Made by a program: the position numbers and the translations under genes. A DNA stretch of 5,036 bases from Nitrospinota bacterium (GTDB taxonomy: Bacteria; UBA8248): the NCBI GenBank assembly GCA_003506735.1, contig DNYS01000193.1:372-5407 (forward strand), written 5' to 3'. The notes beneath the pieces were generated by a model. The model was given only the letters and a program-made list of their open reading frames with translations, was not told where the DNA came from and made no database searches. Positions 1 through 4,954 of this stretch are shown here, in pieces; the first letter of the stretch is position 1, and each line of letters starts with the position of its first letter.

Positions 1-2
1 GG

Positions 3-515
3 GCGGGCGCCCAAGCCTTCACTGCCGACCTCGAGGGTGAGGTCGCCGGCGCCGCCGATGGCTGCGATGCGGTCATGTTCGCCGCGGGCGGCGGCAGGGG
101 GAGCGGCCCCGAGAAAAAGGAGACCGTCGATCACATGGGCGCCGTCAAGCTCATCGAGGCGGCCGAGGGGGCGGGCGCGCGGCGCTTTATCCTGCTGAGA
201 TCGATCCGCATCGGCTACCCGGACACTTGGCCCGAGCATCTGCAGGCTTATCTCATCGCCAAGGAAAAAGCCGACCGCCGCCTCCAGGCGAGCGGGCTGG
301 ACTACACCATCGTGCGGCCCGACCGGCTGGCGGACGCCCCCGGGACCGGATGCGTCGAGGCCGCCCGGAGCCTGGGCGGGCGGAGCGGCGAAATCACCCG
401 GGACGACGTGGCGGCGGCGATGGCCGCGTGCCTGGAGCTGAAGAGCACCCGCCGCCGGGCGATCGACATCCTCGCGGGAGAGACTCCCATCCGCGGGGCC
501 CTGGCCGCGATATGA
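3..515 (+). CDS. Atypical SDR / NAD(P)-binding oxidoreductase (SDR_a5-like), 5'-truncated by window edge
   Basis: The frame is open from base 3 to the TGA at 513-515, giving 170 residues with no start in context; the first ATG (base 75) lies inside a conserved strand, so the gene begins outside the window. Seen (numbering from base 3): CDAVMFAAGGG at 21-31, the strand-turn found in atypical SDRs related to NmrA/YwnB; GPEKKETVDHMGAVKLIEAAE at 35-55; a Y83-x3-K87 pair in AYLIAKEKAD; SGLDYTIVRP at 97-106; and a C-terminal GEITRDDVAAAMAACLE. These match the family in order. About 45-50 residues, including the N-terminal GxxGxxG dinucleotide loop, should lie upstream. Oddities are LLRSIRIGYPD where relatives usually have a V-S-S-I-G-A-D type strand, and VRPD (D107) where VRPG is common. 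The substrate is unknown; it is probably a cytosolic NAD(P)H-dependent reductase or epimerase-like protein. The next gene starts at or just after its stop. Confidence 0.88.
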   Translation, partial: AGAQAFTADLEGEVAGAADGCDAVMFAAGGGRGSGPEKKETVDHMGAVKLIEAAEGAGARRFILLRSIRIGYPDTWPEHLQAYLIAKEKADRRLQASGLDYTIVRPDRLADAPGTGCVEAARSLGGRSGEITRDDVAAAMAACLELKSTRRRAIDILAGETPIRGALAAI

Positions 516-518
516 GGA
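514..518 (+). promoter_or_regulatory. Shine-Dalgarno deciding the start of the Cys-rich gene
   Basis: GAGGA lies five bases before the ATG at 524 and overlaps the stop of the SDR gene. It favours 524 over the in-frame ATGs at 512, 518 and 551, none of which has a comparable site. Its overlap with the upstream stop suggests translational coupling. Confidence 0.45.
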
Positions 519-523
519 TGCGC

Positions 524-901
524 ATGAGGACACCCGCTCTCCGCCGCACCATGGGGATATTTCTCACCGCCGCGGCGCTCTTATCCCCTGCATACGGAGA
601 CGATTCTCTCAAGTCCTCCCCGCACGCTCCAAGACAGGAATGGGCGCGTCCCCCCGCGGCAAAGGTCCCCCCGGCCCAAGGCCGCTGGATCCCCGGCCTC
701 TACCTGAACATCAACATGGGCTGCCTCAAGAAATGGATTTGCGACTGCGGCGAGGTGAACCTCCCGAGAGGCACGCGGCTCGAACGCACCCCCTCCGTGC
801 GCAGCGCCGGGATCTGCAAGGCCGACGCGCGCGGGGAGTGCATCTCCTGCAACGCCGGGCCGCCCAAGAAAAAGTGCGAGTGCAATCCGGTGCCCCGTTA
901 G
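524..901 (+). CDS. Small secreted protein with eight cysteines, unknown family
   Basis: This is a 125-residue protein if started at 524; the ATG at 512 (ATGA overlap with the SDR stop), 518 or 551 would also work. The N-terminus MRTPALRR followed by MGIFLTAAALLSPAYG is a good Sec signal peptide, with likely cleavage after about residue 25. Residues 28-55 are Pro/Ala/Lys-rich and probably disordered. The C-terminal half carries eight cysteines at 67, 73, 75, 98, 106, 109, 118 and 120, including CDC, CISC and CEC, mixed with Lys/Arg. An even number of cysteines in an exported protein suggests four disulfides, though the CxC and CxxC spacing could also bind a metal. I do not recognise the family. 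Tight spacing to the SDR gene implies one transcript. A real gene is supported by the signal peptide, the SD and the clean stop; function is not assigned. Confidence 0.7.
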   Translation: MRTPALRRTMGIFLTAAALLSPAYGDDSLKSSPHAPRQEWARPPAAKVPPAQGRWIPGLYLNINMGCLKKWICDCGEVNLPRGTRLERTPSVRSAGICKADARGECISCNAGPPKKKCECNPVPR

Positions 902-939
902 GGCGGAGCGTTCCCCTCTGAAAAATTCGCCCCGGGGGA

Positions 940-957
940 GCCCTTTTTCCGGAGGGC
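940..957 (+). terminator. Weak hairpin after the Cys-rich gene
   Basis: GCCCT (940-944) pairs with AGGGC (953-957), with possible wobble pairs extending inward. No T-tract follows on either strand, so it is at best a weak or factor-dependent end for the SDR/Cys-rich transcript. Confidence 0.2.
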
Positions 958-980
958 CGTCCAATCACGAAAAACCGCGA

Positions 981-1009
981 TTGCCCATGCGGAAAAACGA
1001 TGCCATGAT
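981..1009 (+). promoter_or_regulatory. Putative sigma70-type promoter for the exported beta-rich protein
   Basis: TTGCCC (981-986) and CATGAT (1004-1009) are separated by exactly 17 bases and match the -35 and -10 consensus at 4 of 6 positions each. The start codon is 44 bases further on. The spacing and the locally AT-richer gap make it plausible, but the host's consensus is unknown. Confidence 0.4.
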
Positions 1010-1052
1010 TTGAGGGGTGTGCCGGATTGACCTGCCGCGGAGGGCTTTCGAG

Positions 1053-1520
1053 ATGAGGAAACTTCTGGCCGTTTTCGTTCTTTTGGGTGTAACGATCGGG
1101 GTTCAGGCTTCGCGCGCCGAGGCCGCCGCCATACAACTATTCAGAAACTCCAAGGGGACCCAGTTCATCCCCGGCTGCGGGTTCAGCGGGTACAAAAAGG
1201 TGCGGATCGACTTCACCCAACACAAATTTTGCTGGAACAATTCCGCCCGGGCGGTTCGAATCATCGGCCCCTTGCGGGCGGGCACGCGCATCCGCCTGTT
1301 CGCCTCGAACAAGGGCAGCGGAAAATTCGCCTGGCTGGATATCGCAGTCCGCCGCCCCATCCCGGCCGGGGCCAGGCTCTACATTCCCAATCTGGAGCGA
1401 GGCTACACCGGATACTTCCTCCAGATGAAATTCCACGTGACCCGGGATATCGGAGCGCTCAACGGCAACGTCTCGCGCCTGGAAATCTATCCGGGAAGGA
1501 AAAGAGCCGCCGCGAGGTAA
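1053..1520 (+). CDS. Exported beta-rich protein, possibly beta/gamma-crystallin-like
   Basis: The start at 1053 is chosen because GGAGG (1039-1043) lies nine bases upstream and because MRKLLAVFVLLGVTIGVQ begins a classical signal peptide with an AEA-type cleavage site near residue 24. The in-frame ATG at 1017 would put a charged 12-residue extension before the signal and lacks an SD. The mature protein is about 131 residues, basic, with strands alternating with Gly turns. Two similar blocks can be seen: SARAVRIIG then AGTRIRLFASNKGSG (64-90), and GNVSRLEIY (138-146). These resemble the S/T-rich turn, strand and 'aromatic-Gly' turns of beta/gamma-crystallin Greek keys. The usual (N/D)(N/D)xx(S/T)S calcium motif is incomplete in both (NNSARA, NGNVSR), so any calcium site would be degenerate. 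Cys42 and Cys60 could form a disulfide. The C-terminus is a basic tail (GRKRAAAR). The gene is secure; the fold is an inference from pattern only. Confidence 0.82.
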   Translation: MRKLLAVFVLLGVTIGVQASRAEAAAIQLFRNSKGTQFIPGCGFSGYKKVRIDFTQHKFCWNNSARAVRIIGPLRAGTRIRLFASNKGSGKFAWLDIAVRRPIPAGARLYIPNLERGYTGYFLQMKFHVTRDIGALNGNVSRLEIYPGRKRAAAR

Positions 1521-1549
1521 GCCTCTCCGCAACCGCGCCGCCCTCGGAC

Positions 1550-1586
1550 CTTCGGCCGCCCCCAGAAGAACGGCCACCGCCGCCAT
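1550..1586. repeat. Direct repeat, copy 1 (outside dehydrogenase gene)
   Basis: These 37 bases match 1602-1638 with two differences (positions 1560 and 1566), offset by 52 bases. On the minus strand this copy encodes MAAVAVLLGAAE, the same peptide as the dehydrogenase C-terminus, but it lies downstream of that gene's stop and in another frame. Both base differences are synonymous third positions when read as that peptide. Confidence 0.9.
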
Positions 1587-1593
1587 CAAACCC

Positions 1594-2490
1594 TCAGGGC
1601 GCTTCGGCCGCTCCCAGGAGAACGGCCACCGCCGCCATGTCGAGCCCGCCGAGCCCGCCGCGCGATGCCATCCGGTAGACCTGGTTCGCCGCCGCCCCGG
1701 TGGGACAGGGCAGCCCGAGCGCCATCAGCGCCGAGACGGCGAGCGAGATGTCCTTCAGCATCAGGTCCACCGTGAAGCCCGCCTCGAAATTCCGGCTCGC
1801 CGGGGAGCCCTCCACCAGCCCCGGGCAGGGCGGGTCCTTTTCCATCACCCAGCCGCCCCCGCTGCTCGTGCGGATGACCTCGTGGAGCACCTTCGGGTCC
1901 ACCCCCGATGCCTGGCCCATCGCGAAGGCCTCGGCCGCCGCCACCATCGTGACGCCCGCGATCAGGTTGTTGCACAGCTTGGCCACCTGGCCCGCACCGT
2001 GGCCGCCCACGTGAATGAGGTTTTTCCCCAGCTTTTCCAGAACCGGCCGCGCCCGCTCGAAGGCCTCCACCGGCCCCCCCACCATGACGGTCAGGCTCGC
2101 CGCCTCGGCCCCCATCACCCCGCCCGATACGGGCGCGTCGATGGCCACCGCGCCCCGCGCCGCCGCCGCCTCGGCCACCCGCCGACTCGTTTCGGGCGCC
2201 ACCGTCGAAAGATCGATGAAGAGTTTCCCCTCGCCCGATGCGTCGATGAGGCCGCCCTCGCCCAGATACACCTCCTCCACATCCTTGCCCATGGGCAGCG
2301 ATGTCAGAACGGCGTCGCAGGTCGCCGCCAGCTCGGCCGGGCCCGAGGCTTCTTTCGCCCCGGCCGCCACCGCGCGCGCGACAGCCTCCGCGCTCACGTC
2401 CACCACGCTTACCTCGTGGCCCGCGCGCACCAGATGCGGCGCCATCCGGCCCCCCATCGCCCCTACGCCCACGAAACCCAGACGCATCAT
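1594..2490 (-). CDS. NAD-dependent beta-hydroxyacid dehydrogenase, 3-hydroxyisobutyrate dehydrogenase-like
   Basis: The protein has 298 residues, the usual size for the family. GGAGGG (2499-2504) lies eight bases before the ATG at 2490. The N-terminal Rossmann domain shows GFVGVGAMG (5-13); Asp31 ends the second strand (VSVVD), which in this family favours NAD over NADP. Then come DLSTV (93-97), the substrate-binding signature DAPVSGGVMGAE (118-129), and GHGAGQVAKLCNN (163-175) with the catalytic lysine at 171. The helical C-terminal domain has the LMLKD-xx-LA signature. The family oxidises or reduces 3-hydroxyacids and their semialdehydes (3-hydroxyisobutyrate, tartronate semialdehyde, and relatives); substrate cannot be chosen from sequence alone, so no gene symbol is given. 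It lies 116 bases downstream of the MFS gene on the same strand. The C-terminal end MAAVAVLLGAAEAP is odd: its coding sequence is repeated just past the stop, so the tail may have been remodelled by a small duplication. Confidence 0.93.
   Translation of the reverse strand: MMRLGFVGVGAMGGRMAPHLVRAGHEVSVVDVSAEAVARAVAAGAKEASGPAELAATCDAVLTSLPMGKDVEEVYLGEGGLIDASGEGKLFIDLSTVAPETSRRVAEAAAARGAVAIDAPVSGGVMGAEAASLTVMVGGPVEAFERARPVLEKLGKNLIHVGGHGAGQVAKLCNNLIAGVTMVAAAEAFAMGQASGVDPKVLHEVIRTSSGGGWVMEKDPPCPGLVEGSPASRNFEAGFTVDLMLKDISLAVSALMALGLPCPTGAAANQVYRMASRGGLGGLDMAAVAVLLGAAEAP
1602..1638. repeat. Direct repeat, copy 2 (3' end of dehydrogenase gene)
   Basis: This is the partner of the copy at 1550-1586. 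Here the sequence is in frame with the dehydrogenase and encodes its residues MAAVAVLLGAAE, just before the final AP and stop. Confidence 0.9.
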
Positions 2491-2606
2491 GTGCAAAGCC
2501 CTCCATGAAAACGGGAAAGAAATCCCCCAAGAAATTCCTGCTACCGGATGATTTTCCCTGAGCGGGCATTCTGCCACAGGAGCGGGACATGCGGCACGGG
2601 ATCGGG

Positions 2607-3809
2607 TCAGCGCAAGGCCCGGACCCACCGCCCGAGCCGCATGTAGAAGGCCGCGCCCCCCGCCCCGGCGGCGAGGCAGATCGCGCCCAGGGCCCCGAAT
2701 CCGCCCCAGGCGATCGCCAGACCACCCAAAGAGGCGCCGAGAACGAACCCCACCTGGTTGCTCGTGGCGAAGACGCCGATGATGGTCCCCCGGTCCTGGG
2801 GGGCAAAATTCGAGAGCGTGTCCACGAGCGTCGAGCGGCTCATCCCGGTCAGGAAGGAGAACAAGAACCCGGCGGCCATGGCCGCGGGGAGCGCCGGTTC
2901 GGCCGCGAATTTCCAGGCCAGCGCCGCCCCCTCGATGAGAAGCACGGCCACGAGGCCGGCGTAGCGCCAGGAGCACCCCATCAGAAACCCTCCGGCCAGG
3001 CTGCCGAAAAAGTTCCCGGCCGTTATCGCTGTCAGTATCCAAGCGAGGACAGCCATGGAAACCCCGTAGCGGCGAATCATAAACGCGGAGACATAGGTGA
3101 TGAACACGGCGATCATCAGGCGCTCGAGCACGTTAGCCCCGATCCCGTACCAGGGGCCCGCCGAGCGCATCCAGGCGAAGCTGTTCAGGTAGCTCTTGGG
3201 CGATTCCCTTTTCTTGCCCGGAGGAAATACGGCGATCATCAAGAGAAACGTCCCGGCCGCGAAGATCGCCGCCAGGACGAAGGTCCACCGCCAGCCGAAG
3301 CGTCCGGTGAGGAACGCCACCAGCGGAAGCGCGACGAGCCAGCTCGTCGAATAACCCGTCGAGCCGATGGCGATGGCGTGGCCCCTGCGGCGGCCGGTGA
3401 ACTGGTCGGTCAGGGCGGCCAGGCAGGAGGGGGGAACGAAACCGCCGCAGGCCCCGGTCAGGACCCGGCAGGCGGCCAGGGTCAGGTAATCCGGCGCGGC
3501 GGCCGCGGCCGCTCCCGAAATCGAAAGCCCGGCAAGGCCGATGAGAAGAATCCGCTTGCGCCCGTAGCGGTCCGAGATCGGCCCGATGAGGGAGGCGGAC
3601 ACCCCCCAGGGGAGAAATGTCAGGGTGGCGAGCTGGCCCAGGGCGGGGACCGACATCCCGAACTCGCTCCCCAGGGGAACGAGCATGGGGCCGATCATGG
3701 CGCTCATCGAAAAGGCGGTGCAAATCCCCAAAAAGCTCGCCGCGAGCGGCACCCAGGCCTCGAGCAGGGTCTGCTCGGCCGGGGAGGACTCTTTGACATC
3801 TGAATACAC
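2607..3809 (-). CDS. MFS (major facilitator superfamily) transporter
   Basis: The 400-residue protein begins at a GTG (3807-3809) with GGAGG four bases upstream. A frame-open GTG at 3885-3887 would add a charged, proline/arginine-rich extension without an SD and across a repeat region, so it is not preferred. Twelve membrane segments can be traced, the first around residues 19-46. Motif A of the superfamily, GPISDRYGRKR (76-86), follows TM2. R115-VLTGACGG in TM4 resembles motif B, and RFGWRWTF (170-177) is the usual loop before TM6. A longer polar loop (PPGKKRESPKSY) divides the two six-helix halves. Such proteins are inner-membrane, ion-coupled secondary carriers of sugars, organic acids, drugs or metabolites. 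Substrate is not readable; proximity to a hydroxyacid dehydrogenase makes an organic acid carrier a reasonable guess, and a drug exporter the main alternative. Confidence 0.93.
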   Translation of the reverse strand: MYSDVKESSPAEQTLLEAWVPLAASFLGICTAFSMSAMIGPMLVPLGSEFGMSVPALGQLATLTFLPWGVSASLIGPISDRYGRKRILLIGLAGLSISGAAAAAAPDYLTLAACRVLTGACGGFVPPSCLAALTDQFTGRRRGHAIAIGSTGYSTSWLVALPLVAFLTGRFGWRWTFVLAAIFAAGTFLLMIAVFPPGKKRESPKSYLNSFAWMRSAGPWYGIGANVLERLMIAVFITYVSAFMIRRYGVSMAVLAWILTAITAGNFFGSLAGGFLMGCSWRYAGLVAVLLIEGAALAWKFAAEPALPAAMAAGFLFSFLTGMSRSTLVDTLSNFAPQDRGTIIGVFATSNQVGFVLGASLGGLAIAWGGFGALGAICLAAGAGGAAFYMRLGRWVRALR

Positions 3810-3813
3810 GCGG

Positions 3814-3818
3814 CCTCC
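3814..3818 (-). promoter_or_regulatory. Shine-Dalgarno for the GTG start of the MFS gene
   Basis: GGAGG on the minus strand, four bases before GTG at 3809. The spacing is short, but it is the only good SD near the N-terminus and gives a normal-length protein. Confidence 0.5.
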
Positions 3819-3827
3819 AGGAACTTC

Positions 3828-3916
3828 CCGGCCGTCTCTATCAGCCGGCCCGCGGGGGAAACGAGGAGAGGCGAACCGCCCAGCCACACAAAATTTCCGG
3901 CCGTCTCTACCGGCCG
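3828..3916. repeat. Paired 13-bp direct repeat with hairpin potential in MFS leader
   Basis: CCGGCCGTCTCTA occurs at 3828-3840 and again, identically, at 3897-3909 (offset 69). Each copy is followed by a sequence able to fold back: CCGGC (3828-3832) with GCCGG (3844-3848), and CGGCCG (3898-3903) with CGGCCG (3911-3916) around a seven-base loop. They lie upstream of the MFS gene on its coding strand, so they may be leader hairpins or simply dispersed repeat units. Confidence 0.6.
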
Positions 3917-3973
3917 CCCTTGCCCGCCGCCATTGCCGGGCGCCCTTACCGGCTGCCCTTATCGCCCACCCTT
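3909..3973. repeat. Five-unit tandem repeat, 13-bp period
   Basis: Five consecutive 13-base units can be read: ACCGGCCGCCCTT, GCCCGCCGCCATT, GCCGGGCGCCCTT, ACCGGCTGCCCTT and ATCGCCCACCCTT. The consensus is RCCGGCCGCCCTT; every unit ends in TT. A more decayed unit (TCCGGCCGTCTCT, 3896-3908) precedes them. The array fills the gap between the PPOX and MFS genes and stops 18 bases short of the PPOX stop codon. Confidence 0.8.
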
Positions 3974-3974
3974 A

Positions 3975-3987
3975 CCAGGAAACCTGG
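3975..3987 (-). terminator. Short perfect hairpin just downstream of the PPOX-family gene
   Basis: CCAGG and CCTGG flank an AAA loop, a perfect five-pair stem starting five bases past the PPOX stop codon. There is no T-tract on the minus strand, so it is a weak terminator candidate at most; it could instead be an RNA-end-protecting stem in a read-through transcript. Confidence 0.25.
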
Positions 3988-3991
3988 ACCG

Positions 3992-4516
3992 CTAGGGTTT
4001 TCCGAACGTCGCGATCCGGTCGATTCGGCATTCGAACAGCACCCGCTTTTCCTCGATGGCCGGATCGCGCAGGGCATAGGGCGGGTCCTCGCCGGTGTAC
4101 TTGGTCCAGATCCGGTCGAGCTGCTCGCCCGCGCGCTCGCCGCCCGGCTCCCCTTCCCGGATCTCGTTTTCCACCGTGCATTTGATGCTGACCCAGTGGT
4201 AGGGATTGTCCGGGTTGACGATGAGGAGGGTGAGCTCGGGGTTCTTTCTGATCCACCCGCATTTCGACCGGTGGGCGGCGGTGTTGACAAGAATCTTATC
4301 GTCCTCGTGGTCGAACCACATCGGGGTCAGATTGACCCGTCCGTCCGGACCGATGAGGCCGAGGATGATGGTGATGGGGCGGTCCAGGAGTTCGCGGTAG
4401 ATCGGGTCGAGATCGGCGAGCCCGGACGCCCGCTTTCGTTCCCCGACCGAGAATTGCCCCTCCTGCAGCCCATCGGCGACGGTTTTGAAATTCGCGACGG
4501 TGAAGGCATTCGGCAT
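3992..4516 (-). CDS. PPOX-class (pyridoxamine-5'-phosphate oxidase-like) FMN/F420-binding split-barrel protein
   Basis: The start at 4516 gives 174 residues and has GGAGG (4525-4529) eight bases upstream; an in-frame upstream ATG at 4573 would add 19 residues that read across this SD, so it is not used. Residues 47-171 look like a split beta-barrel: PITIILGLIGPDGRVNLTP (47-65), then MWFDHEDDKILVNTAAHRSKCGWIRKNPELTLLIV (66-100) and YHWVSIKCTVE (106-116). The order strand - TPMWF - VNT - R-x-K - NPxLTLLIV is typical of the Rv1155-like branch, which binds F420 or FMN and reduces or senses small aromatic or quinone-like substrates. Cofactor cannot be told from sequence alone. The N-terminal 46 residues are a charged lead with no recognisable domain, and 117-150 is a family-variable Gly/Glu/Arg-rich insert. 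It is the first of three minus-strand genes. Confidence 0.88.
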   Translation of the reverse strand: MPNAFTVANFKTVADGLQEGQFSVGERKRASGLADLDPIYRELLDRPITIILGLIGPDGRVNLTPMWFDHEDDKILVNTAAHRSKCGWIRKNPELTLLIVNPDNPYHWVSIKCTVENEIREGEPGGERAGEQLDRIWTKYTGEDPPYALRDPAIEEKRVLFECRIDRIATFGKP

Positions 4517-4563
4517 GGCTCCATCCTCCCTGTTGGCATTTTTCATGGGTGTGCTCATTCTGC

Positions 4564-4572
4564 ATCCTACCA
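4564..4572 (-). promoter_or_regulatory. Possible extended -10 promoter for the PPOX gene
   Basis: On the minus strand TGGTAGGAT reads as TGn followed by a 4/6 match to the -10 hexamer, 47 bases before the start codon and downstream of a terminator. No convincing -35 is present at 16-18 bases. Weak. Confidence 0.25.
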
Positions 4573-4628
4573 TCTTCGGCGCGGCGGGTCGCCCAAATCA
4601 TGCGAATCGTGCGGCTTATTTCAGCTAG

Positions 4629-4669
4629 AAAAAACGCCTCCGCCCGACAGTGCAAAAAGGGCGGCGGGG
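4629..4669 (-). terminator. Intrinsic terminator of the truncated minus-strand gene
   Basis: On the minus strand CCCCGCCGCCC (4669-4659) pairs with GGGCGGAGGCG (4645-4635): six inner pairs, one mismatch, two more pairs and an outer pair, around a 13-base loop, directly followed by six T (4634-4629). It begins four bases after the TAG of the remnant at 4673 and separates it from the PPOX gene. Confidence 0.65.
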
Positions 4670-4672
4670 GAT

Positions 4673-4750
4673 CTATCCTCCGGCGCCGGCCTTCATGGCC
4701 TCGATCACCTGGTCCATCTCGGGGGTCGTGTCCCTCGTCAAAAATTCGAC
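4673..4750 (-). pseudogene. 3' remnant of an unidentified gene, cut by the IS remnant
   Basis: Read on the minus strand, KVEFLTRDTTPEMDQ continuing to VIEAMKAGAGG and TAG (4675-4673) has GC-rich, codon-like third positions and a normal amphipathic helix end. It is followed at once by a good intrinsic terminator, as a true gene end would be. Upstream (rightward) the frame runs open to about 4879 and its only start is a TTG at 4870, but that part lies antisense to a clear transposase remnant and is AT-richer, so I treat the right boundary (about 4728-4765) as a junction. I do not recognise the family from this short tail. Confidence 0.4.
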
Positions 4751-4954
4751 CTTGGGATGGGTGTACGGCGGACCACACGGCCAACCAATACCTTTTCCAA
4801 GAAGCTGGAAAATTTGCAGGCCATGTTGGCGCTCCATTTCGCATGGTAGAATTTCGTGCGGATATATCAAATGGTAAGGTTACGCCAACGATGGAGGCGG
4901 GGATTGCAGATCACGTGGGGGGGCATGGGAGAGTTGCTTATAAGCAAAGGGTGA
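4730..4954 (+). pseudogene. Degenerate C-terminal fragment of an IS1-family transposase
   Basis: Three + strand segments join into one C-terminus. First, RRTTRPTNTFSKKLEN then LQAMLALHFAW-stop-NFVRIYQMVR (frame of 4748; stop TAG at 4847-4849) matches the family pattern RRFTRLTNAFSKK-ENHAHALALHF-YNFVRIHQTLR, with the stop where Tyr belongs. Next, VTPTMEAGIADHV (4879-4917) is one base out of frame and matches VTPAMEAGVADHVW. Then WGGMGELLISKG (4916-4951) and TGA at 4952-4954 return to the first frame, two bases having been lost. The shifts of -1 and -2 restore phase, as expected for decay of one ORF. Homology is firm from about 4748 and thin from 4730 (VPRQ for VERQ). The catalytic DDE core is absent, and no terminal inverted repeat is visible. 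It is dead. Confidence 0.8.
4730..4954 (+). mobile_element. Relic of an IS1-like insertion sequence (3' end only)
   Basis: This is the footprint of the transposase fragment. Only the last quarter or so of the usual gene remains. The 5' part of the element, its left end and target duplications are not in the window, and the right end beyond 4954 is not definable. The minus-strand gene fragments on both sides suggest deletion or rearrangement around the insertion. Confidence 0.55.
4934..4947. promoter_or_regulatory. 14-bp perfect palindrome
   Basis: TTGCTTATAAGCAA is identical to its reverse complement. It overlaps the stop codon of the edge gene on the minus strand (TAA at 4940-4938) and the end of the transposase relic. 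It could be a protein-binding operator or a chance stem; no T-tract follows for a terminator. Confidence 0.3.

Noticed and set aside
1017..1052. Upstream ATG at 1017 for the beta-rich exported protein
   Set aside because: It lacks an SD and would place charged residues before a normal signal peptide; 1053 has GGAGG at good spacing.
1591..1599. CCCTCAGGG palindrome at the dehydrogenase stop as a terminator
   Set aside because: The loop would be a single base and there is no T-tract on either strand.
2547..2580. GG-N10-GC arrangement on the minus strand (TGGCAGAATGCCCGC) upstream of the dehydrogenase, sigma54-like
   Set aside because: Only the GG and GC pairs and part of TGGCA fit. Such spacing is frequent by chance in GC-rich DNA, and no enhancer or activator gene is seen.
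1594..3042. Longer form of the dehydrogenase starting at 3042 on the minus strand
   Set aside because: The extra N-terminus overlaps the MFS gene in another frame. The Rossmann motif begins right after the ATG at 2490, which has a good SD.
2589..3803. Long + strand open frame of 404 codons
   Set aside because: Antisense shadow of the MFS gene; its translation is Gly/Arg/Pro/Glu-rich without domains, whereas the minus strand gives a clear 12-helix transporter.
3920..4849. Long + strand open frame of 309 codons across the PPOX gene
   Set aside because: It is antisense to a well-matched PPOX-family gene and open because of high GC. Only its last ~40 codons are meaningful, and those are the transposase relic.
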